64,000 nt of DNA, from NCBI GenBank assembly GCA_910574915.1, contig CAJTCR010000013.1:37928-101927 (forward strand). The letters are read 5' to 3'. Numbering within the stretch: the first letter of the stretch is position 1; every line of letters starts with the position of its first letter. Source of the DNA: Eubacteriaceae bacterium (GTDB taxonomy: Bacteria > Bacillota > Clostridia > Lachnospirales > Lachnospiraceae). The notes below the pieces were generated by a model, which saw nothing but the letters and a program-made list of their open reading frames with translations, had not been told where the DNA came from and searched no databases. This document shows positions 19,282 to 27,944 of the stretch, piece after piece. A program made the translations under genes and the position numbers.

Positions 19282-19977
19282 TTAAGTGTCGATTTGTTTT
19301 TCAAATACAATATCCTTTATGATATACGATTTTTTATTTTTATGCAAATCAACATGAAACTGGTAGACAGTGATCTCCTCCTCTGCCCCGCCCCAATAAG
19401 ACGCAACCGCCAGATTCGCCCTGTATCGGCTGCCTTGCTTCGTAAACCAGTATTTATGGTTTGCATACCAGTCGCCCCAGTCTGTAAAATTCATAAGCAC
19501 ATATTTTTTATCATGCGAAAGCGGATAATTGCTGGAAGTAGAAAATCCATCCCCGACAGCAAATGAAATCTGAAAGGACTCTCCAAACAGTGCCCGTCCC
19601 TGTTTTTTCACGGCTGCTTTTACCGAATCCGTGTATTTGTACACCCCTGCGTACGGCAGATACTTTTCCATCAGACGCTGCTCGCTGCTGAACTGACGGA
19701 ATACATGCTTTTTGTATGCCACGTTATGAAACGCAATATCCGTCTTCATCTTTGCATTAAACACAAACTGCTCCAGCTTTGCCGGATAGTTGCAGGCCCC
19801 TTTTATATACTGGATGACAGTGTCGTCAATCAGCTTTTGGATCTTCTTTTTTTCACCGGCTGACACACCTGCCGCTTCTGCCTGCACGCAGGCGCCCTGC
19901 ATGGAAACAATAAAAAACGCGAATATACATAATGCCGCCAGAACACTTGCCCTTCTCTTACAAACTGTGATTTTCAT
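19282..19977 (-). CDS. Secreted protein of unknown function (regulon member)
   Basis: This 231-residue protein has a classic signal peptide (MKITVCKRR, hydrophobic core, cleavage after QAEA near residue 35). The mature part is rich in Lys, Tyr and aromatic residues, with the segments CNYPAKLEQFVFNAK and NFTDWGDWYANHKYWF. I do not recognise the fold. The site AAGGAAAGGATC precedes the ATG. Its promoter carries the same palindromic operator as the island promoters and faces away from the MBOAT cluster, so it is probably a co-regulated envelope protein. Confidence 0.75.
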   Translation of the reverse strand: MKITVCKRRASVLAALCIFAFFIVSMQGACVQAEAAGVSAGEKKKIQKLIDDTVIQYIKGACNYPAKLEQFVFNAKMKTDIAFHNVAYKKHVFRQFSSEQRLMEKYLPYAGVYKYTDSVKAAVKKQGRALFGESFQISFAVGDGFSTSSNYPLSHDKKYVLMNFTDWGDWYANHKYWFTKQGSRYRANLAVASYWGGAEEEITVYQFHVDLHKNKKSYIIKDIVFEKQIDT

Positions 19978-20018
19978 TTTATGATCCTTTCCTTTTCTTA
20001 TTTGTATTTGTCAGTATC

Positions 20019-20051
20019 AGTATATCGCTTATTGTTTAAAGAAGTCAACAA
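20019..20051 (-). promoter_or_regulatory. Shared-operator promoter A
   Basis: Minus strand: palindrome TTGTTGA-CTTCTT-TAAACAA (20032-20051) overlapping -35 TTGACT, an 18-bp spacer, -10 TATACT (20019-20024). It drives the secreted protein gene ending at 19282. Confidence 0.75.
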
Positions 20052-20095
20052 TATATTTTTATCTGAAAATCCAGGCAAACAATAAATTTATTATT

Positions 20096-20128
20096 TTGTT
20101 GACAAAAATAAACAATAAGATATATACT
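20096..20128 (+). promoter_or_regulatory. Shared-operator promoter B
   Basis: TTGTTGA-CAAAAA-TAAACAA (20096-20115) overlaps -35 TTGACA (20099). The -10 TATACT is at 20123-20128 with an 18-bp spacer. It drives the operon starting at 20186 and lies 45 bp from the divergent site A. Confidence 0.8.
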
Positions 20129-20185
20129 GTTATGGTGAAGTTGGAAACGCTGCAAAACAAACGAAACTTATGAGGAAAGGGGATT

Positions 20186-20887
20186 ATGAAAAAAAGGATT
20201 TTATGTACAGCAGTCTGTATCGCTGCTTTATCTATGGCAGGCGGCAGCAGCGCCATCTGGACAGAAGCGGCAGAAATTACAGACAGCAAGCCTGAAAAAA
20301 CCGGGCTTGTAAAAGAAGACGAGCATCTTCGTTATTACGAAGACGGACAGCCTGTGGCAAAGCGCTGGGCTACCGTAGAAGGCGATACTTATTATTTTGA
20401 TAAAGAAGGAAATGCTTCTATATTAAAATGTAAGATCGACGGAGATTACTATGTGTTTGACAAAGAAGGCAGGCTGCTGCTGCCGTCTAGTAAAAAGGTA
20501 CTCCGCGTGGAAACGCAGGACGGATCTTTGCAGACATATTATGTCGATCCAAAAGGAAAAGCGCTCAGCGGCTGGTCTGCTGACAAAAAGTATTATTTTG
20601 ACGAAACGGGAGAGATGGCAACCGGCATTACAGTAATCAAAGAAAAATTTTACTGCTTTTATGCCAGCGGCAAATGGAACCAGACAAAGACGCAGAAAAT
20701 ACGAAAAGCCGCCAAATATGAACATCCATTTTCCAACCTGAAAAAATATATCGGTAATCCGAAAAAGTCAAAATATTTTGATAGCTGTTACGGCGCAGGA
20801 AAAGACGGAATCCTGACTTATGACGGATTTCAGGTGTTTACGTTCCGCCCGGACAGCGGCGCAGAGATTTTTATGGGAGCAGAATAG
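20186..20887 (+). CDS. Secreted protein with cell-wall-binding-like repeats
   Basis: This 233-residue protein has a signal peptide (to about residue 30) and then four or five degenerate GW/YYF repeats of the choline-binding type (RWATVEGDTYYFDKEGN, CKIDGDYYVFDKEGR, GWSADKKYYFDETGEMATG). A C-terminal region from about residue 180 ends in TYDGFQVFTFRPDSGAEIF. That ending recurs, as a remnant without its gene, at 47540-47624. The site GAGGAAAGGGG precedes the ATG. It is the first gene of an operon with a transglutaminase-like protein 9 nt later and an MBOAT. It probably attaches to wall polysaccharide or teichoic acid; the C-terminal domain is unknown. Confidence 0.8.
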   Translation: MKKRILCTAVCIAALSMAGGSSAIWTEAAEITDSKPEKTGLVKEDEHLRYYEDGQPVAKRWATVEGDTYYFDKEGNASILKCKIDGDYYVFDKEGRLLLPSSKKVLRVETQDGSLQTYYVDPKGKALSGWSADKKYYFDETGEMATGITVIKEKFYCFYASGKWNQTKTQKIRKAAKYEHPFSNLKKYIGNPKKSKYFDSCYGAGKDGILTYDGFQVFTFRPDSGAEIFMGAE

Positions 20888-20896
20888 GAGGAAGTT

Positions 20897-21454
20897 ATGT
20901 TTAAAAAAATCGTAGCATCTGTATTGGCAGTCTGTTTGATTGCCGTTTCTTTTACACAGACGGCAAAAGTGGCAGCATCCGGTGAAAAACTGGAAGAAAA
21001 AACCGCGCAGATTATATCAAAAGAGGTAAAATCAAATGACAGTACAAAAAAGAAATTAAAAAAGCTGTTTACGTATTTGCAGAAAGACTATGATTATGGC
21101 CGCAAAGTCGGCTTTGAAGCATACAGCGGCTGGGAAAAAGATTACGCGATGAAGATGTTTGAAGATAAAAAAGGAAGCTGCTATCACTATGCAGCCGCCT
21201 ATGCATTCCTGGCTAAAAAAGCAACTGGCTTACGCGTGCGCATTGGTGTCGGGCAGACAAACGGCTTTAGCGGAAAGCTGCAAAAGCACGCATGGACAGA
21301 AGTAAAACTCAGCGGAAAATGGTATATTCTTGACCCAAATATGGATAAATATGCAGCGGATTCGTCCGGGAAATACTGCTTAAAGAAACGGGACAGTTTA
21401 AAAAATACTTACAATCAATTTAAAGATACAAACTATTATAACGCAGCTTTTTAG
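20897..21454 (+). CDS. Secreted transglutaminase-like protein
   Basis: This 185-residue protein has a signal peptide (cleavage near KVAAS, residue 27) and one transglutaminase-like domain. The expected triad is visible: Cys95 in GSCYHYAAAYAFLA, His131 in KHAWTEVKL and Asp146 in YILDPN. It has no wall-binding repeats, unlike the other four transglutaminase-like proteins of the window. AGGAGG precedes the ATG, 9 nt after the preceding gene. The fold includes cross-linking enzymes and cysteine peptidases, so the reaction is open; the MBOAT gene 28 nt downstream suggests an envelope role. Confidence 0.85.
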   Translation: MFKKIVASVLAVCLIAVSFTQTAKVAASGEKLEEKTAQIISKEVKSNDSTKKKLKKLFTYLQKDYDYGRKVGFEAYSGWEKDYAMKMFEDKKGSCYHYAAAYAFLAKKATGLRVRIGVGQTNGFSGKLQKHAWTEVKLSGKWYILDPNMDKYAADSSGKYCLKKRDSLKNTYNQFKDTNYYNAAF

Positions 21455-21482
21455 AAACGAAAAGAAGTTAGGAGGATGACAT

Positions 21483-22877
21483 ATGGTCTTTAGTTCTCTT
21501 GTATTTCTCAGTGTGTTTCTTCCAACCGTACTGCTGCTTTACTGGCTGCTGCCATCCATTGCAGGAAAAAATATTCTGCTGCTGGCAGCCAGCCTTTTCT
21601 TTTATGCCTATGGAGAACCGGTTTACGTGTTTTTCATGATCCTGTCTTCCCTGTTTCACTATGTATGTGCATTGTGGATCGAAAAAAACAGAAACCGGAG
21701 CAAAACCCTGATGGTTTTTGTCGTTGTGGTCAATCTGGTGCTTTTGTGCGTGTTTAAATACGCAGGATTTCTGGCTGAAACCTTCAACAGTATCACAGGC
21801 ATGGGGCTGCCAGTACCAGAGGTGGCGCTCCCGGTTGGAATTTCTTTTTTTACCTTTCAAGCAATGTCTTATGTGATCGATGTATACCGCGCGCAAGTGC
21901 AGCCACAGAAACACTTTACCCATGTGCTGCTCTATATTTCACTGTTTCCGCAGTTGATCGCAGGGCCGATTGTGAAGTACCACGATGTAGAAAAAGAATT
22001 GATATGCCGCCGCTTTGACGTGGAAGAAACGGCACGCGGCATCCGCAGATTTATTGCCGGGCTTGGCAAAAAAGTACTAATCGCAAACTATATGGGCGAA
22101 ATGGCGGACACATTGTTTTGTGCACCGATGGAACAGATTCACATGGCTGGTGCCTGGCTGGGCGCGGCGGCATATATGCTCCAGATCTATTTTGATTTCA
22201 GCGGCTACAGCGATATGGCAATCGGCATCGGGCATATGTTCGGCTTTCACTTTAAGGAGAATTTTTACTATCCTTACCACGCTGTTTCGATCCGGGAGTT
22301 CTGGCACAGATGGCATATATCCTTATCCGGCTGGTTTCGGGAATATCTGTACATCCCGCTGGGCGGCAGCAGAAAAGGGCGTGCCAGAACGGTCGTAAAC
22401 AAATTTATCGTATTCGCCTGCACCGGCATGTGGCACGGCGCCAACCTCACATTTTTATTCTGGGGACTGTTCCACGGATGCCTGCTGTTTATCGAAGAAT
22501 TTCTTCCGTTTTTTCAGACAGAAAAAACCGGGTGGAAAAAGGCTGCCGCGCATATTTATGTTATATTTGCCGTTTTGATCGGGTTTGTATTTTTCCGCGC
22601 TGACAATATGGGACAAGGTATCAACTGGATCATAAAAATGTTTACCGGCATCCAGCACAATCCAAATGCCACGCGGCTTGTACTTTCCCTGCTGACGCCC
22701 GTTCATCTTGCGGCATTCGCAGCAGGAATTTTAGCGTCTGCACCTGTCGCTGAAACCGTGGGAAAGGCAAAAGCAATGCAAAAAGTACTATGGCCTGCTT
22801 CCCTTTTGCTATTGCTTCTGTGTATGTTAAACCTGGCAGGCGGCACTTATAACCCATTTATTTATTTTCGCTTTTAA
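21483..22877 (+). CDS. MBOAT-family membrane O-acyltransferase (AlgI/DltB-like), copy 1
   Basis: This 464-residue polytopic protein has the AlgI/DltB/PatA signature: GISFFTFQAMSYVIDVYR, PQLIAGPIV, QIYFDFSGYSDMAIG, FWHRWHISLSGWFREYLYIPLGG, and TGMWHGANLTF with the presumed catalytic His near residue 318. Such proteins move acyl groups, usually acetyl, across the membrane to a secreted polymer, together with an SGNH-type partner. The AlgX/AlgJ-like gene at 25353 is a likely partner. A paralogue of nearly identical length is at 49902. GGAGGA precedes the start. A hairpin element begins 23 bp after the stop. Confidence 0.93.
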   Translation: MVFSSLVFLSVFLPTVLLLYWLLPSIAGKNILLLAASLFFYAYGEPVYVFFMILSSLFHYVCALWIEKNRNRSKTLMVFVVVVNLVLLCVFKYAGFLAETFNSITGMGLPVPEVALPVGISFFTFQAMSYVIDVYRAQVQPQKHFTHVLLYISLFPQLIAGPIVKYHDVEKELICRRFDVEETARGIRRFIAGLGKKVLIANYMGEMADTLFCAPMEQIHMAGAWLGAAAYMLQIYFDFSGYSDMAIGIGHMFGFHFKENFYYPYHAVSIREFWHRWHISLSGWFREYLYIPLGGSRKGRARTVVNKFIVFACTGMWHGANLTFLFWGLFHGCLLFIEEFLPFFQTEKTGWKKAAAHIYVIFAVLIGFVFFRADNMGQGINWIIKMFTGIQHNPNATRLVLSLLTPVHLAAFAAGILASAPVAETVGKAKAMQKVLWPASLLLLLLCMLNLAGGTYNPFIYFRF

Positions 22878-22900
22878 CTGGCATAAAAATAGGGGAGGGG

Positions 22901-23042
22901 CTAGAGCGAGTTTGAGTTGTTTTGGTATATTTTTACGGGAAGGGACGCCAGAAGAGGGGATTGGTACACCCTCTCCCGGCTGCTCTTCGTAAGTGCTGCT
23001 AAATAAACTCAGTATGGTTTGGTTTGTTCGTTGTCGTACTAG
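22901..23042. mobile_element. Long-hairpin MITE family, copy E1 (core-deleted, 142 bp)
   Basis: It is bounded by CTAG at 22901 and 23039. The left arm CTAGAGCGAGTTTGAGTTG..TTTTTACGGGAAGGGACG and the right arm CCCGGCTGCTCTTCGTAAG..GTTCGTTGTCGTACTAG match the outer arms of the 337-bp copies, in reverse orientation, with the central hairpin missing. Its last bases overlap the ribosome binding site of the next gene. Confidence 0.8.
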
Positions 23043-23055
23043 GAAAGGATCAATC

Positions 23056-24615
23056 ATGATGTCAATTCACAATTTAATCAGAAATACCACAATCAATTAT
23101 CATACACTGACACATGCCGCAGGCATTTTAACTGCCGTCTTTTTTGCTGTTGGCATGAAATCAGAAGCGGCAGGCGCCCAACTGCCCGCTGCCGCACCCG
23201 TCTATGATGAAACTGCCCGCCAGACAGCCGGATGGCTGGAAGCCAATGGCTGCAAGTATTATTTGCGGCAGGATACCGGACAGATGGCGGCTGGCTGGCT
23301 TACCATCGACGGACAGACCTACTATTTTGATCCTGAAACAAGGCAGATGGCGACAGGATGGCTTACCGTCAATGACGACAAGTACTATCTGCAACCAGAT
23401 ACCGGACAGTTGACGACTGGCTGGCTTACTATCGAGGAGCACAAGTATTATTTTCAGCCGGAAACCGGGCTGATGGCAACCGGATGGCTGCAAATAGATG
23501 ACCAGGCGTACTATTTTTATCCTGAAACCGGGCAGATGGCGGCAGATTGGCTTATCATCGACGGACAGACGTACTATTTTTACCCTGAAACCGGACTGAT
23601 GGCAACGGAATGGCTGCAAATTTCCGGCGAATCGTATTACTTTCATAAAAAAACCGGGCAGATGGCGACCAAATGGCAGGAAATTGACGGAGAGTCTTAT
23701 TATTTTGATCCTAAAACCGGGCAGATGGCGGCTGGCTGCCTGGAACTTGAAGGAGATCTCTATTATTTTGATCCTGATAACGGACAAATGCTTACCGGAT
23801 GGCAGGAAACGGAGCTGGGGCAGCGGTACTTTTCCACGGAAAGCGGCAGTATGGAAACTGGGTGGCTGGAAATGGGAAGCAAACGCTACTATTTTTTAAA
23901 AGACGGCGAACCTGCCAAAGGGCTTTTAAAAATCGGCGGAACATCCTATCTTTTCCATTCTACCGGACAGCTTGCCAAGTCAAAAAACGGAAGCCTTGTT
24001 TCTGTGGGAAAGCAGCTCTACTGTGCCAGCCCCGACGGAACACCCGCAAGCGGCTGGCAGCTTATCGGCAAAAAGCTCTATTTTGCTACTAAGACAGGCA
24101 AGGTAAAAAAGAATACGACCTACCTTGGAATTACATTTGGCAGCAGCGGAGCCGCCAAAAATAACACGAATACCAAATTAAAAATAAAAGCAATGGAAGT
24201 ATTTGCCTCGATCACAGACGAATCGATGACAAAAAGCCAAAAGCTTGCCGAATGCTGGGCATACGTTGTCGGCGGCAAGTTCCGTTACGCCGCAAAATAT
24301 CCAGACCTCAATGTTTCGGGCTGGCAGAGAAAGACCGCTTACGATATGCTGTCCACCCAAACCGGAAACTGCTACAGCTTTGCCTGTGCATTTGCAGCGC
24401 TTGCCTATGAAGCAGGCTATCAGCCTTATATCGTATGCGGCAGGGTACGCGGCTCCAGAGACCGGATGGCAGACGGGTATACACGGCACGCATGGGTCAA
24501 GATTAACGGACGGTTTTTTGATCCAGAATCGCATTATGCTGGATGGAGACGCGGGATTTATGACACCAGCTATTATCCGGTTTCGCATATGGTGCAGAAG
24601 GTTGTGGCTTTTTAA
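23056..24615 (+). CDS. Wall-binding repeat protein with C-terminal transglutaminase-like domain
   Basis: This protein has 519 residues from ATG 23056 (a second ATG follows directly). After a signal peptide (residues 1-36) come about eleven 20-residue repeats of the form GWL-x5-YYF-x-PETGQMAT (residues 55-290), typical choline-binding-like modules. A linker follows, then a transglutaminase-like domain with Cys439 (TGNCYSFA), His478 (TRHAWVKI) and Asp489 (FFDPES). It should be surface-anchored. The site AGGAAAGGA begins in the last bases of element E1, so this gene's translation start abuts a transposon end. The promoter is unclear; it may depend on read-through or on the element. Confidence 0.9.
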   Translation: MMSIHNLIRNTTINYHTLTHAAGILTAVFFAVGMKSEAAGAQLPAAAPVYDETARQTAGWLEANGCKYYLRQDTGQMAAGWLTIDGQTYYFDPETRQMATGWLTVNDDKYYLQPDTGQLTTGWLTIEEHKYYFQPETGLMATGWLQIDDQAYYFYPETGQMAADWLIIDGQTYYFYPETGLMATEWLQISGESYYFHKKTGQMATKWQEIDGESYYFDPKTGQMAAGCLELEGDLYYFDPDNGQMLTGWQETELGQRYFSTESGSMETGWLEMGSKRYYFLKDGEPAKGLLKIGGTSYLFHSTGQLAKSKNGSLVSVGKQLYCASPDGTPASGWQLIGKKLYFATKTGKVKKNTTYLGITFGSSGAAKNNTNTKLKIKAMEVFASITDESMTKSQKLAECWAYVVGGKFRYAAKYPDLNVSGWQRKTAYDMLSTQTGNCYSFACAFAALAYEAGYQPYIVCGRVRGSRDRMADGYTRHAWVKINGRFFDPESHYAGWRRGIYDTSYYPVSHMVQKVVAF

Positions 24616-24636
24616 TTGTTTTTTTTTGGGGGGGGG

Positions 24637-24890
24637 ATGTGGGAACGCCAGGAGAGGGGATTGGCATACGCTGGCGGCGTCCGTTCCAGAATGCTAAGAA
24701 GCCCTAAGCATCCTGCTGTGACGCTGTGGCTGTGGACGGTCGCGCCACCTAGTTCGCTGCCTGCTGGCAGCTAAAGGTGGCGCTTGGCTGCGCCCCTGGT
24801 TTTGGTGCAGGATGCCAAAGGCTTCTAACCATTCTTCCAAAGCCGCCGCCAGCGTATGCCAACCCCCTCTCCCGGCTGTCTTTCCCACAT
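24637..24890. mobile_element. Long-hairpin family, copy E2 (variant ends ATGTGGGAA)
   Basis: This 254-bp unit shares the central hairpin of the family (segments CCAGAATGCTAAGAAGCCC, CTAGTTCGCTGCCTG, CTTGGCTGCGCCCCTGG) in reverse orientation. Its ends are ATGTGGGAA / TTTCCCACAT rather than CTAGAGCG. It lies 20 bp after the stop at 24615. Confidence 0.7.
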
Positions 24891-24898
24891 GCCGCAAA

Positions 24899-24925
24899 AA
24901 AACATCACATCGAGCGTGATGTTTT
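24899..24925 (+). terminator. Hairpin, possible terminator after the transglutaminase-like gene
   Basis: AAAACATCAC / GTGATGTTTT with a 7-nt loop. The T tract is short, so its strength is uncertain. The rest of 24926-25050 shows no gene. Confidence 0.45.
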
Positions 24926-25050
24926 GCTGGTGGCGTTTTGTTTTTTGTGGAAATGCCTTCCGTATGCAGTTGTTTACTCAGCACCTGGAAAAACAAGCCA
25001 CTTTCAGCAATACACGCTACACTTATACAGCGTTTTTTCTTACTAACATT

Positions 25051-25312
25051 TGTGAGAAACAGCCGGAGGAAGGGGAACGGGGCTGGCTTCCTGTGACGTT
25101 GGAAAAATGTTTAGGAGCCCTTAACATCCTGCACAAAAGCCAGGGGCGCAGCCAAGCGCCACCGATAGCTTACGGCGGGCAGCCGGAAGCGGACAAGGTG
25201 GCGCGACCGTCCACAGCCACAACGTCACAGCAGGATGCTTAGGGCACCTTACATTTTGGAAAAGGAACAGGAAGCCAGCCCCGTTCCCCTTCCTCCGGCG
25301 TCCCTCCTCACA
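25051..25312. mobile_element. Long-hairpin family, copy E3 (variant ends TGTGAG)
   Basis: This 262-bp unit is bounded by TGTGAG and CTCACA. The outer stem pairs GGAGGAAGGGGAACGGGGCT with its complement at the far end, and the core keeps the family segments CAGGGGCGCAGCCAAGCG and GGTGGCGCGACCGTCCACAG. Forward orientation, opposite to E2. Confidence 0.7.
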
Positions 25313-25352
25313 ATAACCCCACACCAATTTATCTAACCCAGGAGTGATCCAT

Positions 25353-26858
25353 ATGAAAAAACCCTTCTATTTTTACATCTCACTATTTTTAACACTATCC
25401 CTGCTCCCATCCGCCGGGCTTATTTTTACCGGCATCCGGCAGCCATCAATCAACCAGGAAAGCGCCCCAGCGCCCGCACTATTTACAGACGGCAGCCTAA
25501 ACCCTTTCTTTTTAAGCGATGCCGGCGCATGGTTCGAAGACCATTTCGCGTTTCGCGAAGAAGCCGTAACCGCCTACGCACTGCTTTTAGGCAAAGGTTT
25601 TGGCGTATCGTCGCAGGAACGTGTGATAACCGGAACAGACGGATGGCTGTTTTACAAAGATTCCCTGGCAGATTTTCAGGGAACAGCGCCGATGACGGGA
25701 CGACAGCTATTTAATGTGGCGCATTCCCTTGCTATGGTGCAGGCATACGCTCAAAAAAACGGCGCGGCATTTGCGTTTGCAGCAGCGCCAAACAAAAATT
25801 CCCTGTATGGGACATATATGCCGTATTACTACCAGCCGCTGCGCACCGGCAAAAGCAATCTGGAACGGCTGGAAGAATATTTGCAGTCAGAGCAGGTGAA
25901 TACGATTGACTTATATCAAAGCTTTCGGGATGACGGGCGCGTGCTTTATCATAAACGCGACTCTCACTGGAATAACGAAGGCGCGGCTCTGGCTGCCGAC
26001 AAGATTTTAAACGGGCTTGAAAAAGAGCATTCTGTATATACAGACCGGACGTATACTGTAAAAAAGGATTTTGAGGGAGACCTGCATCACATGCTGTACC
26101 CTGCCATGCCAAAGCTGGAAGAGGAAATTTATTATAATCCTGCGCCGCAGTTTACCTATTGCGAAGAAGTGGAAAGTAATTTTGCGCCCAAGATCACTAC
26201 CCGTTCAAACGGAAGCGGCAGCCTTGTTATGTACAGAGATTCGTTTGGAAACGCATTGCTGCCGTTCCTGGCTGAAGCATTTGAAACCGCCTATTTTTCC
26301 CGCGCACTGCCCTATTACCTGCCAGAGCTTTCCGAGCAGAAGACAGACGCACTGATTATCGAACGCGCGGAGCGGTTTCTGCCGGATATGGCGTGCCAGG
26401 CGCCTGCAATGGAAGCTCCAGCCGTCGTCTGGGACGCCGCTGTTATGGGAGCTGCCGTTAAGGCCAACCGCCTGGAAGAGCTTGCACAAGGAACCTATAC
26501 ACAGATTACCGGCAATCTGCCTTTGGATCTTGTCAAGGAACGTTCCCGCATCTATATCAGGGTCAACGGCAGTACTTGTTATGAAGCATTTCCGGTTTCC
26601 GGCGCAGACGGCAAAGAAGGATTTTCTATGCTCCTTCCAAGCAAGCAGCTACAAGATACGGATCATACGTTTGAAGTATACATATCGGAGCAGGCAGCAA
26701 AACCGGCTGCACCAGACCAAACCGAAGATACAAACGAGCAGCAAGGCAGTGAAAAAACCATCCTCCGGCGGGACGATTATCCAGACTGTGACGGAAGCGG
26801 ACATGGATACGCAGAAATCTATTATTCTGACGGAACTATGGAGATTGAAGAATACTAA
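25353..26858 (+). CDS. AlgX/AlgJ-like SGNH-fold protein (putative acyl-transfer partner of MBOAT)
   Basis: This 501-residue protein has an N-terminal signal anchor (residues 5-27), then FFLSDAGAWFEDHFAFREE and ITGTDGWLFYKDSL, typical of AlgJ/AlgX proteins. D203-S-H205-W206 (KRDSHWNNEGA) matches the D-x-H-W catalytic motif, and MYRDSFGNALLPFL carries the expected serine region. Such proteins complete O-acetylation of exported polysaccharide with an MBOAT. The C-terminal third is less conserved and may bind polymer. I chose ATG 25353 over GTG 25344, which overlaps the CAGGAG site. It is separated from the MBOAT operon by elements E2 and E3. Confidence 0.85.
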   Translation: MKKPFYFYISLFLTLSLLPSAGLIFTGIRQPSINQESAPAPALFTDGSLNPFFLSDAGAWFEDHFAFREEAVTAYALLLGKGFGVSSQERVITGTDGWLFYKDSLADFQGTAPMTGRQLFNVAHSLAMVQAYAQKNGAAFAFAAAPNKNSLYGTYMPYYYQPLRTGKSNLERLEEYLQSEQVNTIDLYQSFRDDGRVLYHKRDSHWNNEGAALAADKILNGLEKEHSVYTDRTYTVKKDFEGDLHHMLYPAMPKLEEEIYYNPAPQFTYCEEVESNFAPKITTRSNGSGSLVMYRDSFGNALLPFLAEAFETAYFSRALPYYLPELSEQKTDALIIERAERFLPDMACQAPAMEAPAVVWDAAVMGAAVKANRLEELAQGTYTQITGNLPLDLVKERSRIYIRVNGSTCYEAFPVSGADGKEGFSMLLPSKQLQDTDHTFEVYISEQAAKPAAPDQTEDTNEQQGSEKTILRRDDYPDCDGSGHGYAEIYYSDGTMEIEEY

Positions 26859-26867
26859 AAAAACAAA

Positions 26868-27203
26868 CTAGAGCGAATAAATTGAGTTGCTTTGGTATAT
26901 TTTTACAGGAAGGGACGCTGGGAGAGAGGATGTGCCTCCCCTGGCGGCGTCAGTTCCAGAATGCTAAGAATCCCTAAGTATTCTGCTGTTACGCTGTGGC
27001 TGTGTCCGGTCGCGGCACCTAGTTCGCTGCCTGCCGGCAGCTAAAGGTGCCGCTTGGCTGCGCCCCTGGTTGCCCCGCAGAATGCTAAGGGATTCTAACC
27101 ATTCTTCCAAAGCCGCCGCCAGGGGAGGCACATCCTCTCTCCCGGCTGCTCTTTGTAAGTGTTACGAAAACAAGTCCGATATGGTTTGAAAAGTTCGCTC
27201 TAG
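26868..27203. mobile_element. Long-hairpin MITE family, copy E4 (336 bp)
   Basis: CTAG flanks both ends (26868, 27200), with terminal repeats AGCGAATAAA / AAGTTCGCT. The unit is nearly self-complementary along its length, in reverse orientation relative to E7. It begins 10 bp after the stop of the AlgX-like gene. Confidence 0.85.
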
Positions 27204-27289
27204 TGCTATAGTAAACTTTTCAAATTTGTTTGTCTTCCATGAACAAAATCAACCATATGATATAACAGATTCTAGTGCTCCATCCGGGC

Positions 27290-27925
27290 AGAAGCCAAAC
27301 CATGTCGAACTCGTTTTCGTAGCATTTAGGAAGAGCAGCCGGGAGAGAGGGTGGGTACACTCTGGCGGCTTTGGAAGAATGGTTAGAAGCCATTAGTATT
27401 CTGCAAAATAACCAGGGGGCGCAGCCAACGGCACCTTTAGCTGTGGCAGGCAGCGAACTAGAGCTAACAAAATCAACCATAGAGGTATTGTTTTCGTAAC
27501 ACTTACGAAGAACAGCCGGGAGAGAGGATCGGCATCCCCTGGCGGCGGCTTTGGAAGAATGGTTAGAAGCCATTAGTATCCTGCGGGGCAACCAGGGGCG
27601 CAGCCAAGCGGCACCTTTAGCTGCCAGCAGGCAGCGAACTAGGTGGCGCGACCGTCCACAGCCACAGCGTACCAGCAGGATACTTAGGGCTTCTTAGCAT
27701 TCTGGAACGGACGCAGCCAGGGGATGCCGATCCTCTCTCCCGGCGTCCCTTCTTGTAAAAGTTTACCAAAGTAACTCAAACTTGTTCGTTGTAGTACTAG
27801 GTGCCGCGACCGTCCACAGCCACAGCGTAGCAGCAGAATACTTAGCGATTCTTAACATTCTGGAACGGACGCAGCCAGAGTGTACCCACCCTCTCTCCCG
27901 GCGTCCCTCCCACAAAAATCCACCA
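27290..27925. mobile_element. Long-hairpin family, copy E5, interrupted by E6
   Basis: The left half (about 27290-27461) and the right half (27797 to about 27925) together make one family element. They join at the central GCGAACTAG / GTGCCGCGACCG, which is continuous in other copies. The outer ends are degenerate. The remaining sequence between 27204 and 27290 shows no gene. Confidence 0.75.
27458..27800. mobile_element. Long-hairpin MITE family, copy E6, nested in E5
   Basis: It is flanked by CTAG at 27458-27461 and 27797-27800, with ends AGCTAACAAAAT and TTGTTCGTTGTAGTA. It is a full-length copy in forward orientation with an intact core. Removing it with one CTAG restores the centre of E5. 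Confidence 0.88.
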
Positions 27926-27944
27926 AACCAACCCCACATTCTAT

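Noticed and set aside
23161..23787. 208-codon minus-strand frame opposite the GW repeats
   Set aside because: Repeats on the sense strand create a long open antisense frame; the sense strand has signal peptide, repeats and catalytic domain.
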